Source: Knoxdaviesia capensis (Eukaryota > Ascomycota > Sordariomycetes > Microascales > Gondwanamycetaceae). From it: a stretch of 64,000 nt of DNA. The notes beneath the pieces are model-generated. The model was not told where the DNA came from. It did not search any database and worked only from the letters and a program-made list of their open reading frames with translations. Shown here piece by piece: positions 45,276 through 56,987 of the stretch. A program made the translations under genes and the position numbers. The stretch spans positions 3,549,732 to 3,613,731 of the forward strand of contig LNGK01000003.1 of the NCBI GenBank assembly GCA_001510575.1. The letters run 5' to 3'. Within the stretch, counting starts at the first letter, position 1. Each line of letters begins with the position of its first letter.

Positions 45276-45956
45276 ATGCGTCCCCTCACCGAGACCGAGA
45301 CCCAAACGCTCTTCGCGAAGCTGGCCAACTACACCGGCAGCTCGCTGAAGCAGATGATCGCCCCCCTCAGCGATGCGCCCGATGCCGACCGCTACGTGTT
45401 CCGGCTGAACCGCGACCGCGTGTACTACGTGCTGCTCTCGATAGCGAATCTGGCGACGTCGATAGCGCGTGACAAGCTGCTGTCGGTCGGCATTTGCCTG
45501 GGTCCGTTCGCTCCGCACGCTGCAGTGCCGGACTCCCATTCTCACACCATCCCAGAAGTCCAAACGAAAGATCCATGAACTAACAAATCACCGCCCTTTG
45601 TGCCCTCTCTAACAGGCAAATTCACCAAGACCGGCAAGTTCCGCCTGCACATCACCGCCCTGCCGATCCTCGCCGAGCACGCGCGCTACAAGATCTGGGT
45701 CAAGCCGAACGGCGAGATGCCGTTCCTGTACGGCGGCAACATCGTCAAGGCCCACGTCGGCCGCTGGTCGGAAGACTGCCCCGAGCACCAGGGCGTGGTC
45801 GTCTACAACATGAACGACACGCCGCTCGGCTTCGGCGTCACCTCGCGCAGCACCGCCGAGGCCCGCCGCCTCGATCCCACCGGCATCGTGTGCTTCCGCC
45901 AGGCCGACTGCGGCGAGTACCTGCGTGACGAAGACAACCTGTTTGCCACGGGTTGA
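45276..45956 (+). CDS. NIP7: 60S ribosome assembly factor NIP7, 2 exons
   Basis: Exons 45276-45501 and 45616-45956 encode 188 residues (about 180 is usual). The 114-bp intron has an unusual donor (GTCCGT) but the CTG-G/GC join restores the conserved LGKFTKTGKFRLHITAL. The N-terminal domain starts MRPLTETETQTLFAKLANYT; the C-terminal PUA domain carries YKIWVKPNGEMPFLYGGNIV, VYNMNDTPLGFGV and RRLDPTGIVCFRQADCGEYL. Nip7 binds pre-rRNA and exosome-linked factors during 27S pre-rRNA processing. The gene is divergent from NOC3, which acts in the same pathway. Confidence 0.96.
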
Positions 45957-46475
45957 AGCTTTCGGTAGTAGCGTTGTGTGTTCTTGCTGCTTTCGTTCTT
46001 TCTTGCGTGTCATTGGGTTTCCCTCTTTTCTTTTTGTGATATCTGGCATTTTGTCTGTTCGGGTTATCATGGCGTTTGCGGAGTTGAAAAACGAAGAGAA
46101 AAAGCATGGGAGGGCTTCATTTGGCTTGGCCAAGTTATTTTTTTTATGTTAGCATGATAGTTTTCCCCGTAGTTCTTCTAGTATATTATGGTGTTTATCT
46201 CCTGCTAAGTTCCTCTTCTAGACATATGAAAAATTAACTCATTACAATCTTCAAGCCGCTCTCCAGTCGTGCCCCTTTTCAACTAATGGTCCTAAGACTC
46301 TCAATCAGATTCTTCGCTTCAATGACTTTCTCTCCGCTCTAAGATGGGCGTTTGTCTCAATGGGTTCTATATCCTCAATGTCACATAGTCGACACAAGCA
46401 ACTCGCAGGAACGCCAGCGTCGACCCTTAAAAAACGAACTTTTCTCTCGGTTTTAAAATGCTCTCCCAGCATTGT
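45957..46475. other. Convergent 3' spacer
   Basis: About 520 bp of T-rich DNA between the NIP7 and PRO1 stop codons. It should contain both 3' ends. No gene is seen. Confidence 0.5.
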
Positions 46476-48355
46476 TCAGTTGGGCACCTCCACATGCGAC
46501 AAAGACGACGGCGGAAGGGGCTCCGCATCAGTCGGCGGCTCATCGTCGCCGGTCGGGGTGGCCATGCCCGAGCTCATGTCCGGGGACCCAGGCCGGCTGG
46601 CGCTCCGGAACAGGCTGATATACTCGCGCTCGGCCACGTAGCCGCTGTCGGCGTACCCCAGCAGCGACTTGATATCGCGGCTCTGGTGGCCCTGGATCTT
46701 CTTGACCTCGGGCGCGGCGTAGTTGACCAGCGCGCGGCCGACCTCGACCGGCTCGCCCTCCCACTTGCGGCCGGCGGCGTCGGGCTGGTCGAGCCGGTGC
46801 ACCACGGCGATGCGCACGGCCTCGTGCTGCGAGAACGAGCCGATGGAGTCGACCACGCCGACGGGCAGCAGGCCGGCCTTGCGGATCAGCGCGCGGTGGG
46901 CGCCCTCGTCGATGTAGATGGTGCCGTGCGGGGCCAGGCCGTGCAGCACCCAGAAGTGGCGGTCGCGGATGGGGTCCGGGAGCGGCAGGAAGCGCGTGTG
47001 CAGGGGTGGCTTCTGTGGCGAGGATGAGCCTGCAGTGCTGGAGCCATTTAGGTGGCCGTGGATATAGCGTGTGATCTCGAGGATGTTTCCCGGGGCGGAG
47101 GACCGGGTGATGATGGTGGTGACGCCGGCCGATGTGGCGAGTCGGGCGGCAACGATCTTGGTGTACATGCCGCCAGTTCCCAGAGAAGACCCGGCAGAGG
47201 ACACTGTGGGAACGGTTAGTCAAGACTCAAAACTATATATGTGTAGTAGTGGAGGAGTCGGCCCTGTTCTTACCATCGGCAACCAGGTCGTCGATGTTCG
47301 ACACCACCTCGATGGGCTTCGCATCGGGGTATGTCCGCGGGTTCTTGTCGTATAGACAATCAACATCGGTCATCAGGAACAGCATATTCGCGTGGACCAT
47401 GGCACTGGTGATGGCCGAAAGCGTGTCATTGTCGCCAAACTTGATTTCCGACACGGCGATGGTATCGTTCTCGTTGACGATGGGGATAACGCCCATGCAC
47501 AGCAGTTCATGGAAGGTGTTTTGCGCATTCAGATAGCGGGTTCGCTAAGGATCGGGGCGTGTCAGTAACACGGGCATATGCCATTTCAAGAGATGGTGGA
47601 AAGCAAGGCGGGACTTACATCCGCAATGTCGTTCCGTGTCAGCAGAATCTGCGCAATGGGTTGTCTGTAGTGGCTGAACAGGCTGTCCCAAAGGTGAATC
47701 AGGTGGCACTGGCCAATAGCAGCAAGGGCCTGGACAGTTCAAGACAAGATATGTGTTAGTGGCACTGCATATACATGGCGGCGTAGTGTTCTGGACAGTT
47801 TCTGTCTCGTCTCTTCTTTTTTCTGGCATTTCGGTGGCGGATGTGCTGATATAGAAACCCAGGGCTGGAGGACATGTGCGCCTTCGGCTGAGATGTAGTT
47901 CGGGGGGAGCCCTCCAACAGAGCCACACAGCACTCCGGTGTCTTTTTCGGTTCGTCTTTTGTTCCATTTCTTGCCGGGAAGCCTTACCTGCAGTGACGAG
48001 AGGTGCTTTGGCCGCTTGGGAATGTCCATCTTGCGCAGGCCAACACCGATGGCTCCCGACGACACGATGACAACCTTATGGCCATCTTTGCGGAGGGCCA
48101 CCGCGGTCGACACGATCAACGACAGAATGGGAAGAAGCGGCTCATGGGTCTTCTCATCCACGATCGAGCTCGTGCCTGTCGCAGCCAAAACGCGGTTAGA
48201 TGCATGTCTGGAGTCACTGGCAGAGCGTGAAAGACGGGAAAGGAAAGCAGCGAAAGGAACCAGATCGGGTGAAATCACTTACCCAGCTTGATCACGATTG
48301 TATGTGACTTTCTCCCCTTGACATCTGGTTTGCGAATGGTGGTTAGAACTCGCAT
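46476..48355 (-). CDS. PRO1: Glutamate 5-kinase with PUA domain, 5 exons
   Basis: Exons in coding order are 48355-48283, 48175-47988, 47729-47619, 47544-47274 and 47203-46476, giving 456 residues (yeast Pro1 has 428). It phosphorylates glutamate at the gamma-carboxyl, the first step of proline synthesis. The amino acid kinase domain begins [19 protein letters not shown] and has [17 protein letters not shown] and [20 protein letters not shown]. It continues with [34 protein letters not shown] and [20 protein letters not shown]. The C-terminal PUA domain holds [20 protein letters not shown] and [20 protein letters not shown]. All exon phases close. The start is in a short first exon ([18 protein letters not shown]). 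Confidence 0.95.
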
Positions 48356-49814
48356 CTTGGCGTCTGCATGTGGTGAAGCGTCGACAGAGTTGCGGAAGCA
48401 CGCAGCCGATATCGCAGCACCAGCGACATGAAGAAAAAAAAATCATAAACAAAAGTCAAAGTAAAGTAAAAGATGGAAAAAAAGATTCAGTCCGACCGGC
48501 TTTGATCAGCTTCGTGAACCTGGACCCTGAATCTCCATGATCTGTCTCCTCGAAAGATCGATATAAACACTCCCACTCTCCCAGCTTTGGAGGATGGGGG
48601 AAGGGGGGGACACGAAGACTTATAATAGGAGAGCGGCAATGGAGACCACCAAACCCATGGAGGACCAGCAGCAAGGCGAGTTCTTACACTGGTCCTGCTG
48701 CATCCATTCTGCGTCTCCCCGTTTGTGAGATCAGTGCTGTCCAAGCAGGGGCGGAGCGTGCCAGTATCTTGAGTCTTTTTTTTTCTCTTTTTTTTTCTTT
48801 TTTCTTGTTCTCGCTTCCCGATGTTGCATCCACTTTTTCCAAATCCTCGTTTTCTCACCTAAGTGGCCCAGTCCCGGGCGCTGTGATAACGGCGTCTCGT
48901 CCATGATGCCGGCGATGGCGATGCCCCTCACCGAAGCTGAGATTGGGCGGGTGGTGTCCTTTTAGTCTTGAAGATAAGGCTGGGCAAAAGAACTGTAATT
49001 GTGCCTCTAATCGGATGTGGTCGTCGGTGAAAGACGAAGAACGCAAACTCTCGCGAGATATGAAGGACTGCGTGGCCATCAATTAATGCTTTTTATTTGT
49101 TTTTTTCCTCCTTTGCATCCTTTCTTTATGCACCGAAGTCGGCCCATTAAAACCCATTGATGCACCACCGCCAAAAATGCGGTCTGACTTAATCGGGCAA
49201 GTATGTGTCATTGCCATTTTGATTGGGCCCGTCATCGATTGTTTACACGCCTGAAGTGGCCGTAATCGAAATTTACAGGGCGGTCTGTGGGGTCCAAATA
49301 GGCTAATTTCGCGGTGCAGCGCGCTATAAGTTCTGGAATTTACAGCGGCGATTGCGCCCCGCAGAATTGCACTTTAGCGCCTGGGCTGCCGTGGCGTGCA
49401 TGCGATAGATTCAACCCTATGGAGCTGAAGGTTAGGGTTGGTGTCTAATTGGGTGGAGCTAGTGTCATAAGTCACTCTCGGTGTATCTAGTGTTTGAAGG
49501 TACTTCCTGCACTATCAGAGTAACCCAGCACCTTGTCAAGATCTTCATCGCGGTTTTTCTGGGTTCCACGTTCAACCTCACTTCACGATCCACCACACTC
49601 AACTCGCTCCGTGGCGGTCAATTCACCGCACTTCCCCGACAATTCCTGCGATACCCGAGCTCCTGGTGCATCACCCTCACTGTTTGTCCCGGAAATACAA
49701 AATCCAGCTTCCTTTCGTCCCTTGCCCTGACCGGCCAAACGCCGCCGACAGTCTCTAGAGAGACCCGCTGCTCTCCCGACCCGGAGCCTTCACCCGTCCT
49801 CTCCAGCTTCAGCC
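48356..49814. promoter_or_regulatory. Divergent promoter region of PRO1 and ATP23
   Basis: About 1.46 kb between divergent starts. It holds T runs near 48777-48802, a GGTTAGGGTTG telobox-like motif at 49430-49440 and a CT-rich stretch before ATP23. Minus-strand frames of 60-120 codons around 48.5-49.1 kb show no family likeness. Confidence 0.45.
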
Positions 49815-50772
49815 ATGTCTTCCGACCCATCCTCCACACCGCCGGCCCCCGCGCCGACGGTGCCGCGCCGGCAAATGCCCCCGCTCTCCATGTTCTCCGC
49901 CCTGTCCTCGTCCCCCCAGTCCTCGACACCGACGCCGATCACCCCCGACACCACCGGCTCGGCACCAGCCACCGCGCCGAAACTCCTGCGCAACGACCCG
50001 CAACGCACCGGCTTCGACCCGGAAACATCGTGGTGGATGAACTTCTTCCGCATCTGCTCGGGCCAGATGACCAAGGAGGGCATGTTCCACTACCGCGAGT
50101 GGCGCTACCGCTCCAACGAGGCCAAGGACTGCCAGCGCTGCGAGGAGTACCGCGACTGGCTGTTCCAGTTCTCGCCCGTCGTCACCTTCATGCGCGACAA
50201 GGTCGCCGCCCTCAACGGCCACCTCGACGCCTCCAACGTCATCTGCCGCCGCTGTCCCGCCCGCCTCACCGACGACGGCCAGATCCACCGCCTCGGCGGC
50301 GGCTTCAGCCCCAACCACGGCATCCTCATCTGCGCCAACGAGGTGCGCCATCGCCGCCACATGGAGGATACCCTCGCCCACGAGATGGTCCACGCCTGGG
50401 ACCACCTGCGCTGGAACATGGACGCCGAGAATAACCTGCGCCACGCGGCGTGTACAGAGGTATGAACGGACCCCAGCCCGTGAAAGCCTTTTCTGGGGGG
50501 CATCTTACTAACGGCGGCGTGCCTCTTGTCTTCTTCCTCTCCAGATCCGCGCCTCCATGCTCAGCGGCGAGTGCAGATGGACCCGCGAAGTCTTCACCCG
50601 CGGCAACTTGAAACTCACCCAACAGTTCCAGAACTGCGTGCGCACACGCGCCGTCACCTCCGTCATGGCCCGTGTAAAGTGCGAAAACCAGGAACAGGCG
50701 GCAAAGGTGGTCAACGAAGTGTGGGATTCGTGTTTCAACGACACCCGGCCGTTCGACGAGGTGTACCGGTGA
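49815..50772 (+). CDS. ATP23: Mitochondrial inner-membrane protease ATP23, 2 exons
   Basis: Exons 49815-50459 and 50545-50772 encode 290 residues. Atp23 is a zinc metalloprotease of the intermembrane space that processes the Atp6 precursor and helps assemble the ATP synthase Fo part. The HExxH zinc motif is in [15 protein letters not shown] near residue 195. The family cysteines appear in [16 protein letters not shown] and later AACTE and NCVRTR. The C-terminus has [20 protein letters not shown] and [17 protein letters not shown]. The N-terminal 70 residues are Pro/Ser/Thr-rich without a clear presequence, as expected for a twin-Cys-type import route. The 85-bp intron is phase 0. Confidence 0.95.
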
Positions 50773-51327
50773 TCCCCGTGCAGCCTGTGTAATGATGATA
50801 TCCAACTCTCTCTCCCATGTATTACTAGCATATATATATATCTGTGTACTTCTATTCTCATCCACCCGCGCATCTTCCAGCAAGGGCACACAAGTCAGTG
50901 TCCCAGGAGTAGCGACGCAAAAGGAATATAAAATCTCATGTCATGTATCTTGTAAGATGTCGTTCATGGACAGACCCCCAACTCTATCGGAGAAAGCGAG
51001 CGAGAAAAAGAATGCAGCGTAACGCAAATCATATCCAGGCCTCTTTGGCCGCGTAACAGGCAAGCACTCGCGAGAAATCAGAATGAGAACAGTGGAAACA
51101 AAAGGGAAAGCCGCACTCGAAAAGCAAGTAGAAACGCCAGACCCAAGAGAAAGAATGATACAACACCCCAAAAAGAAAAGCTTGAAAAAAACTCCCGCCA
51201 GCCAGATAAGCCATTACGAATTTGAAAAACTCCAGTATGTGTCACCCCACTAACCCCCATTAAGAAAGAGAAGAAGAAAGAAGAGGAAAAAGGAGGCAAA
51301 GCCAGCTCCGCGTCAACGTCGCGATTA
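50773..51327. other. Convergent 3' spacer
   Basis: A 555-bp A-rich stretch between convergent stops with a short (TA)n run near 50831-50842. It should contain both 3' ends. No gene is seen. Confidence 0.5.
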
Positions 51328-52667
51328 TTAGCCGCGTTCTCTATTCGCAGCCCGCTCGCCCTTGACGCAGTGCTTGAGGATCCACGGGTGGACCAGCAGC
51401 TTGTCCAGAGACAATCGGCGTTCGGGATCCAGAACAAGCAACTGGAACGACAAAGTTAGTCAAAGGTCAACGGCACACACGATGGGGGGGGGTTTCTGGA
51501 AACTATGGTCTTACCTTCTTGATCAGATCTCTAGCTTCAGCACTGACAAACGACGGGATGGTCATGTCACACTTCACAATCCGGCGCTGCGTCATGGTCT
51601 GGCTATCCTCAAACGGCGCCTCGCCCACCAGGAACTCGTACGTCAGTACGCCCAAGCTCCACAGGTCGACCTTCTCGTTGTACGAGTTATCCGAGGTATC
51701 GACGCGGATCATCTCCGGCGGCAGGTAGTCGAGCGTGCCGCACAGCGTCTTGCGGCGGCTGCTGGGCGCGTGCACGCTCCAGCCGAAATCCGAGATCTTG
51801 ATCTCGCCGTGGATGCCAACCAGGATGTTCTCGGGCTTGATGTCGCGGTGGATGACGTGCTTGCGGTGCAGGTAGCGCAGCGCCGACGCCATCTGCGCAA
51901 TGTACTGCGCCGCCTTCCACTCCGGGAAGCGGTTCTCGCGCCGCAGGTGCTTGTACAGCTCGCCCTTGGCCGCAAACTCCAGAATCAGGAACACCCGCTT
52001 AGAGTCGTGGAAGTGCCCGTACATCTTCAGGATGTTCGGGTGGCGCAGGTTGCTCTGGATCTCAATCTCGCGCCGCACCTGCTTCTCCACGTGCCCGTCC
52101 GTGAGCTCCTTCTTGTACAGCACCTTGAGCGCGCAGATGAACCCGCTCGTCCGCTCGCGCGCCAGGTACACCCGCCCGAACTTGCCCTTGCCCAGCGGCC
52201 GGCCAATCTCGAACAGCCCCAGGTGGAACTTCTTCGGCACCGACGGCTGCTCAATCAGCACCAGCGACTGCCGCTCGGCCTCGGCCTCGGACGACTCGTC
52301 GGACGATGTGCGCACCAGCGCGGTGGAGGAGGACGCTCCGGTGGCCGTTGAGGCCGCGGCTCCGGGTGGCCGGCGGGAAGGGGAGGTGGGATTCGACGTC
52401 CATTGCGAGGCAGTGGCACCAACGTTGGCATTCTGGGACTTCAGAGCCACCTTGACGAGATTGGGTCTGTTCATGCTTTGGGCAAGCTGAGACTAAGAGT
52501 TGGGCACAACACAGAAAACCGTTAGCATCACTCAGAGCAGGCACACTTCTCTCGTGGCTGTCGAATCCCGAAGGCTGTGTAGATCTCACCTTGACCTTGC
52601 TATAAGGATCGTTCTCATCGGAAGCGGACATCCGCTCGAAACGAGCCTCGAGTTCACGGGTAGACAT
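51328..52667 (-). CDS. IPL1: Aurora-type mitotic kinase, 3 exons
   Basis: Exons in coding order are 52667-52590, 52492-51515 and 51441-51328, giving 389 residues. The second acceptor could also be six bases later in frame. The kinase domain has the Gly loop [18 protein letters not shown], the Lys in CALKVL, catalytic [28 protein letters not shown] with the Thr that activates Aurora kinases, and YLPPEM. The last exon encodes [20 protein letters not shown]. Only one Aurora gene is usual in ascomycetes; it corrects kinetochore-microtubule attachment in the chromosomal passenger complex with INCENP and survivin homologues. The N-terminal about 120 residues are Ser/Thr-rich and probably disordered. 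Confidence 0.95.
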
Positions 52668-53659
52668 TGTGATGGCTGAGAGTGATGGACGCAAGTGAGA
52701 ATGAATGTGTGTGTATGTACGGTATGGGAGCGAATGCAGCTGATGAGAGGACAAGCCAAGCCGTCGAAGAAAGAAAAGACGACCCAGATGAAGACGGTGC
52801 TTGAAACTCGGTGATGTGAAGTCTGCGGAAGAGAAGAAGAGGAAGAAAATAATAATGTGTAGCTGAGCTCTGGAACCGAGTTCTTATGAATGGGCGGGAA
52901 AAGCAAACGGGCAGAAGCGAAAAATGCCCAAAGCTGAAGTGAATGTTATGTTTGGAATCGTCCCCTGGTCACTCAGTGCTAGGAGGTTGCAACCCTAGTT
53001 GTCACGGTAACTCGGGTTAGTAAGGTCCGTGCGCGAGATGGGCCAAATCGCAACTCCAGATCTTGACACCTGAGGACAACGGGGAGCGAAGCATTCCCTG
53101 ATTTTGATGGAGAGTAAGGAGCTCAGATGTATGAGATATGATAGAAATCAAAATTTGAATACCGGTGAGGTCGTTTCCAAAAAAAATCTGTTTTCGTTTC
53201 TTCTACCAAGTTTATCGGTTGTGGTGAGCTCGGGTCCGCCCAAACTTCGGGCGTCTAATCGTGCGTTAACATTACCCACACAAACCCAACACCAAATCCA
53301 CACCCTAACCCTAAGACACAACAGCTCCACAAAATCAAACGACATCGTAGCGCAACCAACAGTCGCCAACTTCTCCAATCAAGCTTTTCTCTAACCCCCT
53401 TCAGATCTTCAACAAGTATCTCGATATATTCTCGCCAGTTAGATGAGATATCGCAGCTCAATCAAACTCGAAGAGACACCCGGTTTTCTGATATCCTGCG
53501 CTTAACCCACCCGCCAACAGCCCAAGCTTGAACCCCACTCGATCACCCCTCCATAGCTCAGCGCTCGACTCGACGTTCCCTCTCCCACCATCTCCACACC
53601 CAGACCCTCCGAACGGACCCCGAACCCCCGTCGCACGAACGGAAAAAAGCGAGACAAAA
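52668..53659. promoter_or_regulatory. Divergent promoter of Aurora kinase and TIP41
   Basis: A 992-bp spacer between divergent starts. CCCTAACCCTAA, telobox-like, is at 53303-53314, and a half copy (AACCCTA) is near 52991. The TIP41 frame is open upstream to 53528, but that part is Pro/Ser-rich leader-like sequence. Confidence 0.45.
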
Positions 53660-54596
53660 ATGATGAGTTCTATGAGCCCGCCCAACGAGACGTTCCCGTC
53701 GCCGTCCGCGCTGGACCGCGCAACCGCCACGCACGTGCAGGGCCACTTCCGGATCTCGGCCCGCAAGCTCCCGATCTCCAAGGCGGCGCCGATCGAGGAC
53801 ATGACCACGCGGCTGGGCATCCCGGTGCCGGAGATGATCTTCGGCGACAACATGGTGCGCGTGGCGCACGCCCCCACGGGCTGGGCGGTCGAGTTCAACG
53901 CCTTCGACGCGCTGGACGCCGTCGACAAGACCGAGAAGAACATGCTGCAGGTGGCGTATGCGCGCGACTGGTCCAGCTCGCGCGAGAAGACCAGCGCCGG
54001 CATCAAGGAGGTGGTCAAGCCGTACGACTGGTCGTACTCGACCAGCTACCGCGGGTCGAGCCCGGCCGCCAGCGCCGCCGCGGCTGGCGCCCCGCACTTC
54101 GTCGCGTCGGCCGCGCAGATCCCGCTCGAGCTGCTCAAGCGCCGCGACCCGATCCTGTTCTTCGACGACGTGGTGCTGTACGAGAGCGAGCTGGACGACA
54201 ACGGCATCTCCATGTACAGCGTCAAAGTGCGCGTGCACGCCCAGCGCATGCTGCTGCTCGCGCGGCTGTTCATGCGCCTCGACAACGTGCTGCTGCGCGT
54301 GCGCGACACCCGCGTGTACGTCGACTTCGAGACCGACACCGTGCTCCGCGAGTACGTCGAGAAGGAGGATTCGTTTGAGAACGTCAAGCGGGTGAGTTTG
54401 CTCTGCGTTGCCCCTGCATTTTCGAGTCTCGGCTTGGAGCTCAACTGACCCGCCGCTGGTGTGTTTGTAGACCCTGTATATGTCGGGAAGACTTCCCGAC
54501 GACGTCACGATTGCGCTGCGAGATCCGAATATCATTGCCTCGATCATCCCCGTCAAGCAGTACAGCATGGAGGAGCTCAAATTCCCGACTTCGTAG
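53660..54596 (+). CDS. TIP41: TIP41-like regulator of type 2A phosphatases, 2 exons
   Basis: Exons 53660-54391 and 54471-54596 encode 285 residues. The 79-bp intron (GTGAGT...TGTAG) is phase 0. Tip41 binds Tap42 and PP2A-type phosphatases and works in TOR signalling. Recognisable blocks are HFRISARKLPISKAAPIED, RLGIPVPEMIFGDNMVRV, GWAVEFNAFDALDAVD, KPYDWSYST and DPILFFDDVVLYESELDDNG. RMLLLARLFMRLDNVLLRVR, TRVYVDFET and the second exon (RLPDDVTIALRDPNIIASII) complete the family. I chose the ATG at 53660 (MMSSMSPPNE) over an in-frame one at 53528 because the extra residues look like leader. TTI1, elsewhere in the window, serves the same TOR branch. Confidence 0.94.
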
Positions 54597-55103
54597 CGCG
54601 ACATCTGCGCACCTGGGATATGGACATGCACCAAGGTAGTGAAAAGTAGTATGGTGGTTCAGTGTGGCTGGCTAAGGATTTGGGCTACTTTGGCGTTTGG
54701 GAGTTATATGACCTCTGACTTTGTAGCATTTGAATTGAATGTATGAAAGTGTTTTTTCCTTGAGCATCACAGGCGCTGTAAGGACAAGGATGTGAATAGT
54801 GAGCACAGGTTCATGAACTGAGGCAGGGAGTTGAAATCATCGAGGTTCTTCAATTTAGGAGCAAGTATCAAAGCAAGAACTAGTAAAGAGCAAATAAGGA
54901 CCCAATATCCTCTTCTTCCAACCCATCCATAAACGCCACAGCTGAACATCAATCATCGTAAAATGAAGGGCAAGAAACTATCACCACCTGGGGTCCTCCT
55001 TGGGAAAAGCACACCGGTTTGGAGAGGACCCAAACTTCCCAGGATTCAAGGAGAAAGGAGAAAATTCGAAAGCAAGGAACTTGAAGAGGGGGGCTTCCAC
55101 CTC
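54597..55103. other. Convergent 3' spacer
   Basis: A 507-bp spacer between convergent stops, AT-rich. It should hold both 3' untranslated regions. No gene is seen. Confidence 0.5.
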
Positions 55104-56987
55104 TTACCGCGCCGCCTCCTCAACCGGCGACGACGGCTCGGTAACCTCCTCGTACTCCATCTCCCACTGGTCGACCTCCTTGAACTTCTTCGCCGCCTGC
55201 ACCAGCTCGGCCGACTCGGTGCGCGTGTCCTCGGCAACGAACGTCTCCTCCGGCAGCGGCACAAAGCTGCTCTCCTGCTCGTCTTCCTCCTCGTCGCCAT
55301 CGGCGTCGCCTCCGCGCCGCGCGTACGTGCGGCTGACCCGGCGGTTGGGTCCCAGCGCCGCCGCCGCAGCATCAGCGGCACGCGTGCGCGATCTGGACGC
55401 TCCGGTACGCGAGGGCGGCCGTGCAGTAGTGGGCCGCGACGCCGATCTGGGGGCCGTGGTGGCCCGTTGTCCCCGGCGCCGCGACGAGGATGCTCTGGCA
55501 CGGGTTGTGCCGCGGGACAGCTCGTCCGCATCGCTATCGCCGTCGTCGGCGTTTTCGTCGTCGCTGTGGCCCTGGTCGCGGTGGCTGCGACGTTGCGGGA
55601 GCAGCGATGTTAGGTGCGAGGTAAGCACCGTGGGCTCGATGTGCTTGCGGGTCGTGGTGCGGCCACGGCCGCCGGTGCGAGCAGCCGCGAGATTCGGAGA
55701 GTGGGTGAGCGAGGGGGGCGACGACAGATCCGAGCCGCTATTGTCGGCGTCGTGGGCGGTCTGCTTAAGAGGAGTATTGACGGACGGGCGACGACGGCGC
55801 TTGCCAAGGGCACGGATGGAAGGCCAGGGCACGGGGCTGGCGTCGTCGTCAGAGCTCATGGGAGGCTCAACATGGTCGGACTGGTTGATAGGGGTGCACG
55901 GGCGGAAGTCCGGCGCCACGCGGGCCGAGAGCGGGGAGATCACAGAAGAGTCATCATCCGACGAGTCCACCAAGTCTCCGGGGACGTCAGACAGAACGCT
56001 GCTGCTGTCAGAGTCATGAACATCCGGTTCCGGTGCGGCCTCCACCTCCGGCTCGGGCTGCTGTGTAACACGAGCAGCCTTGGCGCGTCCCCGATGCTCA
56101 TGGGCATCCATGCTCTTGCGCTTCTTCGAGGCAGCGCTGGACATCTGGGCAGACGCATGGCGAGTGCGTCTGCGGTTCAGAGGGGTGGACTCGGCATCGG
56201 GAGCGAGATCATCCGCGTCGTCGTCGCCATTCTCATCTTCCGACGACGACGACGACGACACGTCAAGTCCGGTATCATCGTGAAGGGGCTTCCGGTTGGT
56301 ACCCAGAATGCTAGGCTCACGCGTACGGCGCTTGAACTGGCCGAGACTCAGGGTTGAGCCGATGCCGGGGGTGGTCATTCCGCGGCTGGCAGGGCGAATA
56401 TGGCCGGAGTCGCTGCCAACAAAGCTAGGCTGGCGCGGGCGGCGGCGGAACTGGCCCATGCTAAGGGTCGAGTTGTTGACCGACTCCAGCGCGCGCGACG
56501 ACGCAGCCTCGGTGTGCGAGTCTTCGAAGCTCGAGTCGATGTTTCCAAACACGTCGTCCAGCATGTCCAGACCCGACGTGTCGCGACGATGAGCGTCTGA
56601 GGCGCGCGTAGCAATGGCAGCGACAGCGGGGCTAGTGGCGCCAGTCGTGCTGGTCGGCACCGCAGCATCAGCCTCAAGGCGAGTCAGAGCCGCATCACGG
56701 CGGCGGCCGGCATCCTCCAGCACGGCATTCTGGAACTGCGAGAGCCGCGTCGACCGCTGGCCACTCTGGCGGGGCTCGTTGCTCACGGGGGGCGACTCGT
56801 TCTCCTTGTCGCTGGGCGGAGCGGGCGCGCCGGGCTTCGTGCGTTTCGGGGTCGATTCGTAGATGTCGCTGCTCACGCTGCCAAGGCGCGCTTCAGGCTG
56901 CGGCGTTGCTTGCTTCGTTGCTTCGGGTTCCGGCCGCGCGCCCTGCGGAGGGGCGCGCATCCGGCGCGTTCGCGTGGGTCGAGGCAT
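55104..56987 (-). CDS. Probable nuclear protein with duplicated motif, unknown function
   Basis: Single-exon protein of 627 residues, highly charged and mostly disordered. The N-terminus is basic (MPRPTRTRRMRAPPQGARPE). Near residues 175-235 a motif occurs twice: NSTLSMGQFRRRPRQPSFVG and GSTLSLGQFKRRTREPSILG. A run of Ser then Asp/Glu (SSSSSSEDENGDDDADD) follows. KKRKSM and GRAKAARV are nuclear-signal-like and GGRGRTTTRK resembles a weak AT-hook core. The C-terminus ends in a short conserved-looking helix (ELVQAAKKFKEVDQWEMEYE). I infer a chromatin or kinetochore role from composition only; no named family is recognised. Confidence 0.7.
   Translation of the reverse strand: MPRPTRTRRMRAPPQGARPEPEATKQATPQPEARLGSVSSDIYESTPKRTKPGAPAPPSDKENESPPVSNEPRQSGQRSTRLSQFQNAVLEDAGRRRDAALTRLEADAAVPTSTTGATSPAVAAIATRASDAHRRDTSGLDMLDDVFGNIDSSFEDSHTEAASSRALESVNNSTLSMGQFRRRPRQPSFVGSDSGHIRPASRGMTTPGIGSTLSLGQFKRRTREPSILGTNRKPLHDDTGLDVSSSSSSEDENGDDDADDLAPDAESTPLNRRRTRHASAQMSSAASKKRKSMDAHEHRGRAKAARVTQQPEPEVEAAPEPDVHDSDSSSVLSDVPGDLVDSSDDDSSVISPLSARVAPDFRPCTPINQSDHVEPPMSSDDDASPVPWPSIRALGKRRRRPSVNTPLKQTAHDADNSGSDLSSPPSLTHSPNLAAARTGGRGRTTTRKHIEPTVLTSHLTSLLPQRRSHRDQGHSDDENADDGDSDADELSRGTTRARASSSRRRGQRATTAPRSASRPTTARPPSRTGASRSRTRAADAAAAALGPNRRVSRTYARRGGDADGDEEEDEQESSFVPLPEETFVAEDTRTESAELVQAAKKFKEVDQWEMEYEEVTEPSSPVEEAAR

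Noticed and set aside
53528..53659. In-frame N-terminal extension of TIP41
   Set aside because: The extra residues are Pro/Ser-rich and not like the family; the CT-rich DNA fits a leader, so the later ATG was preferred.
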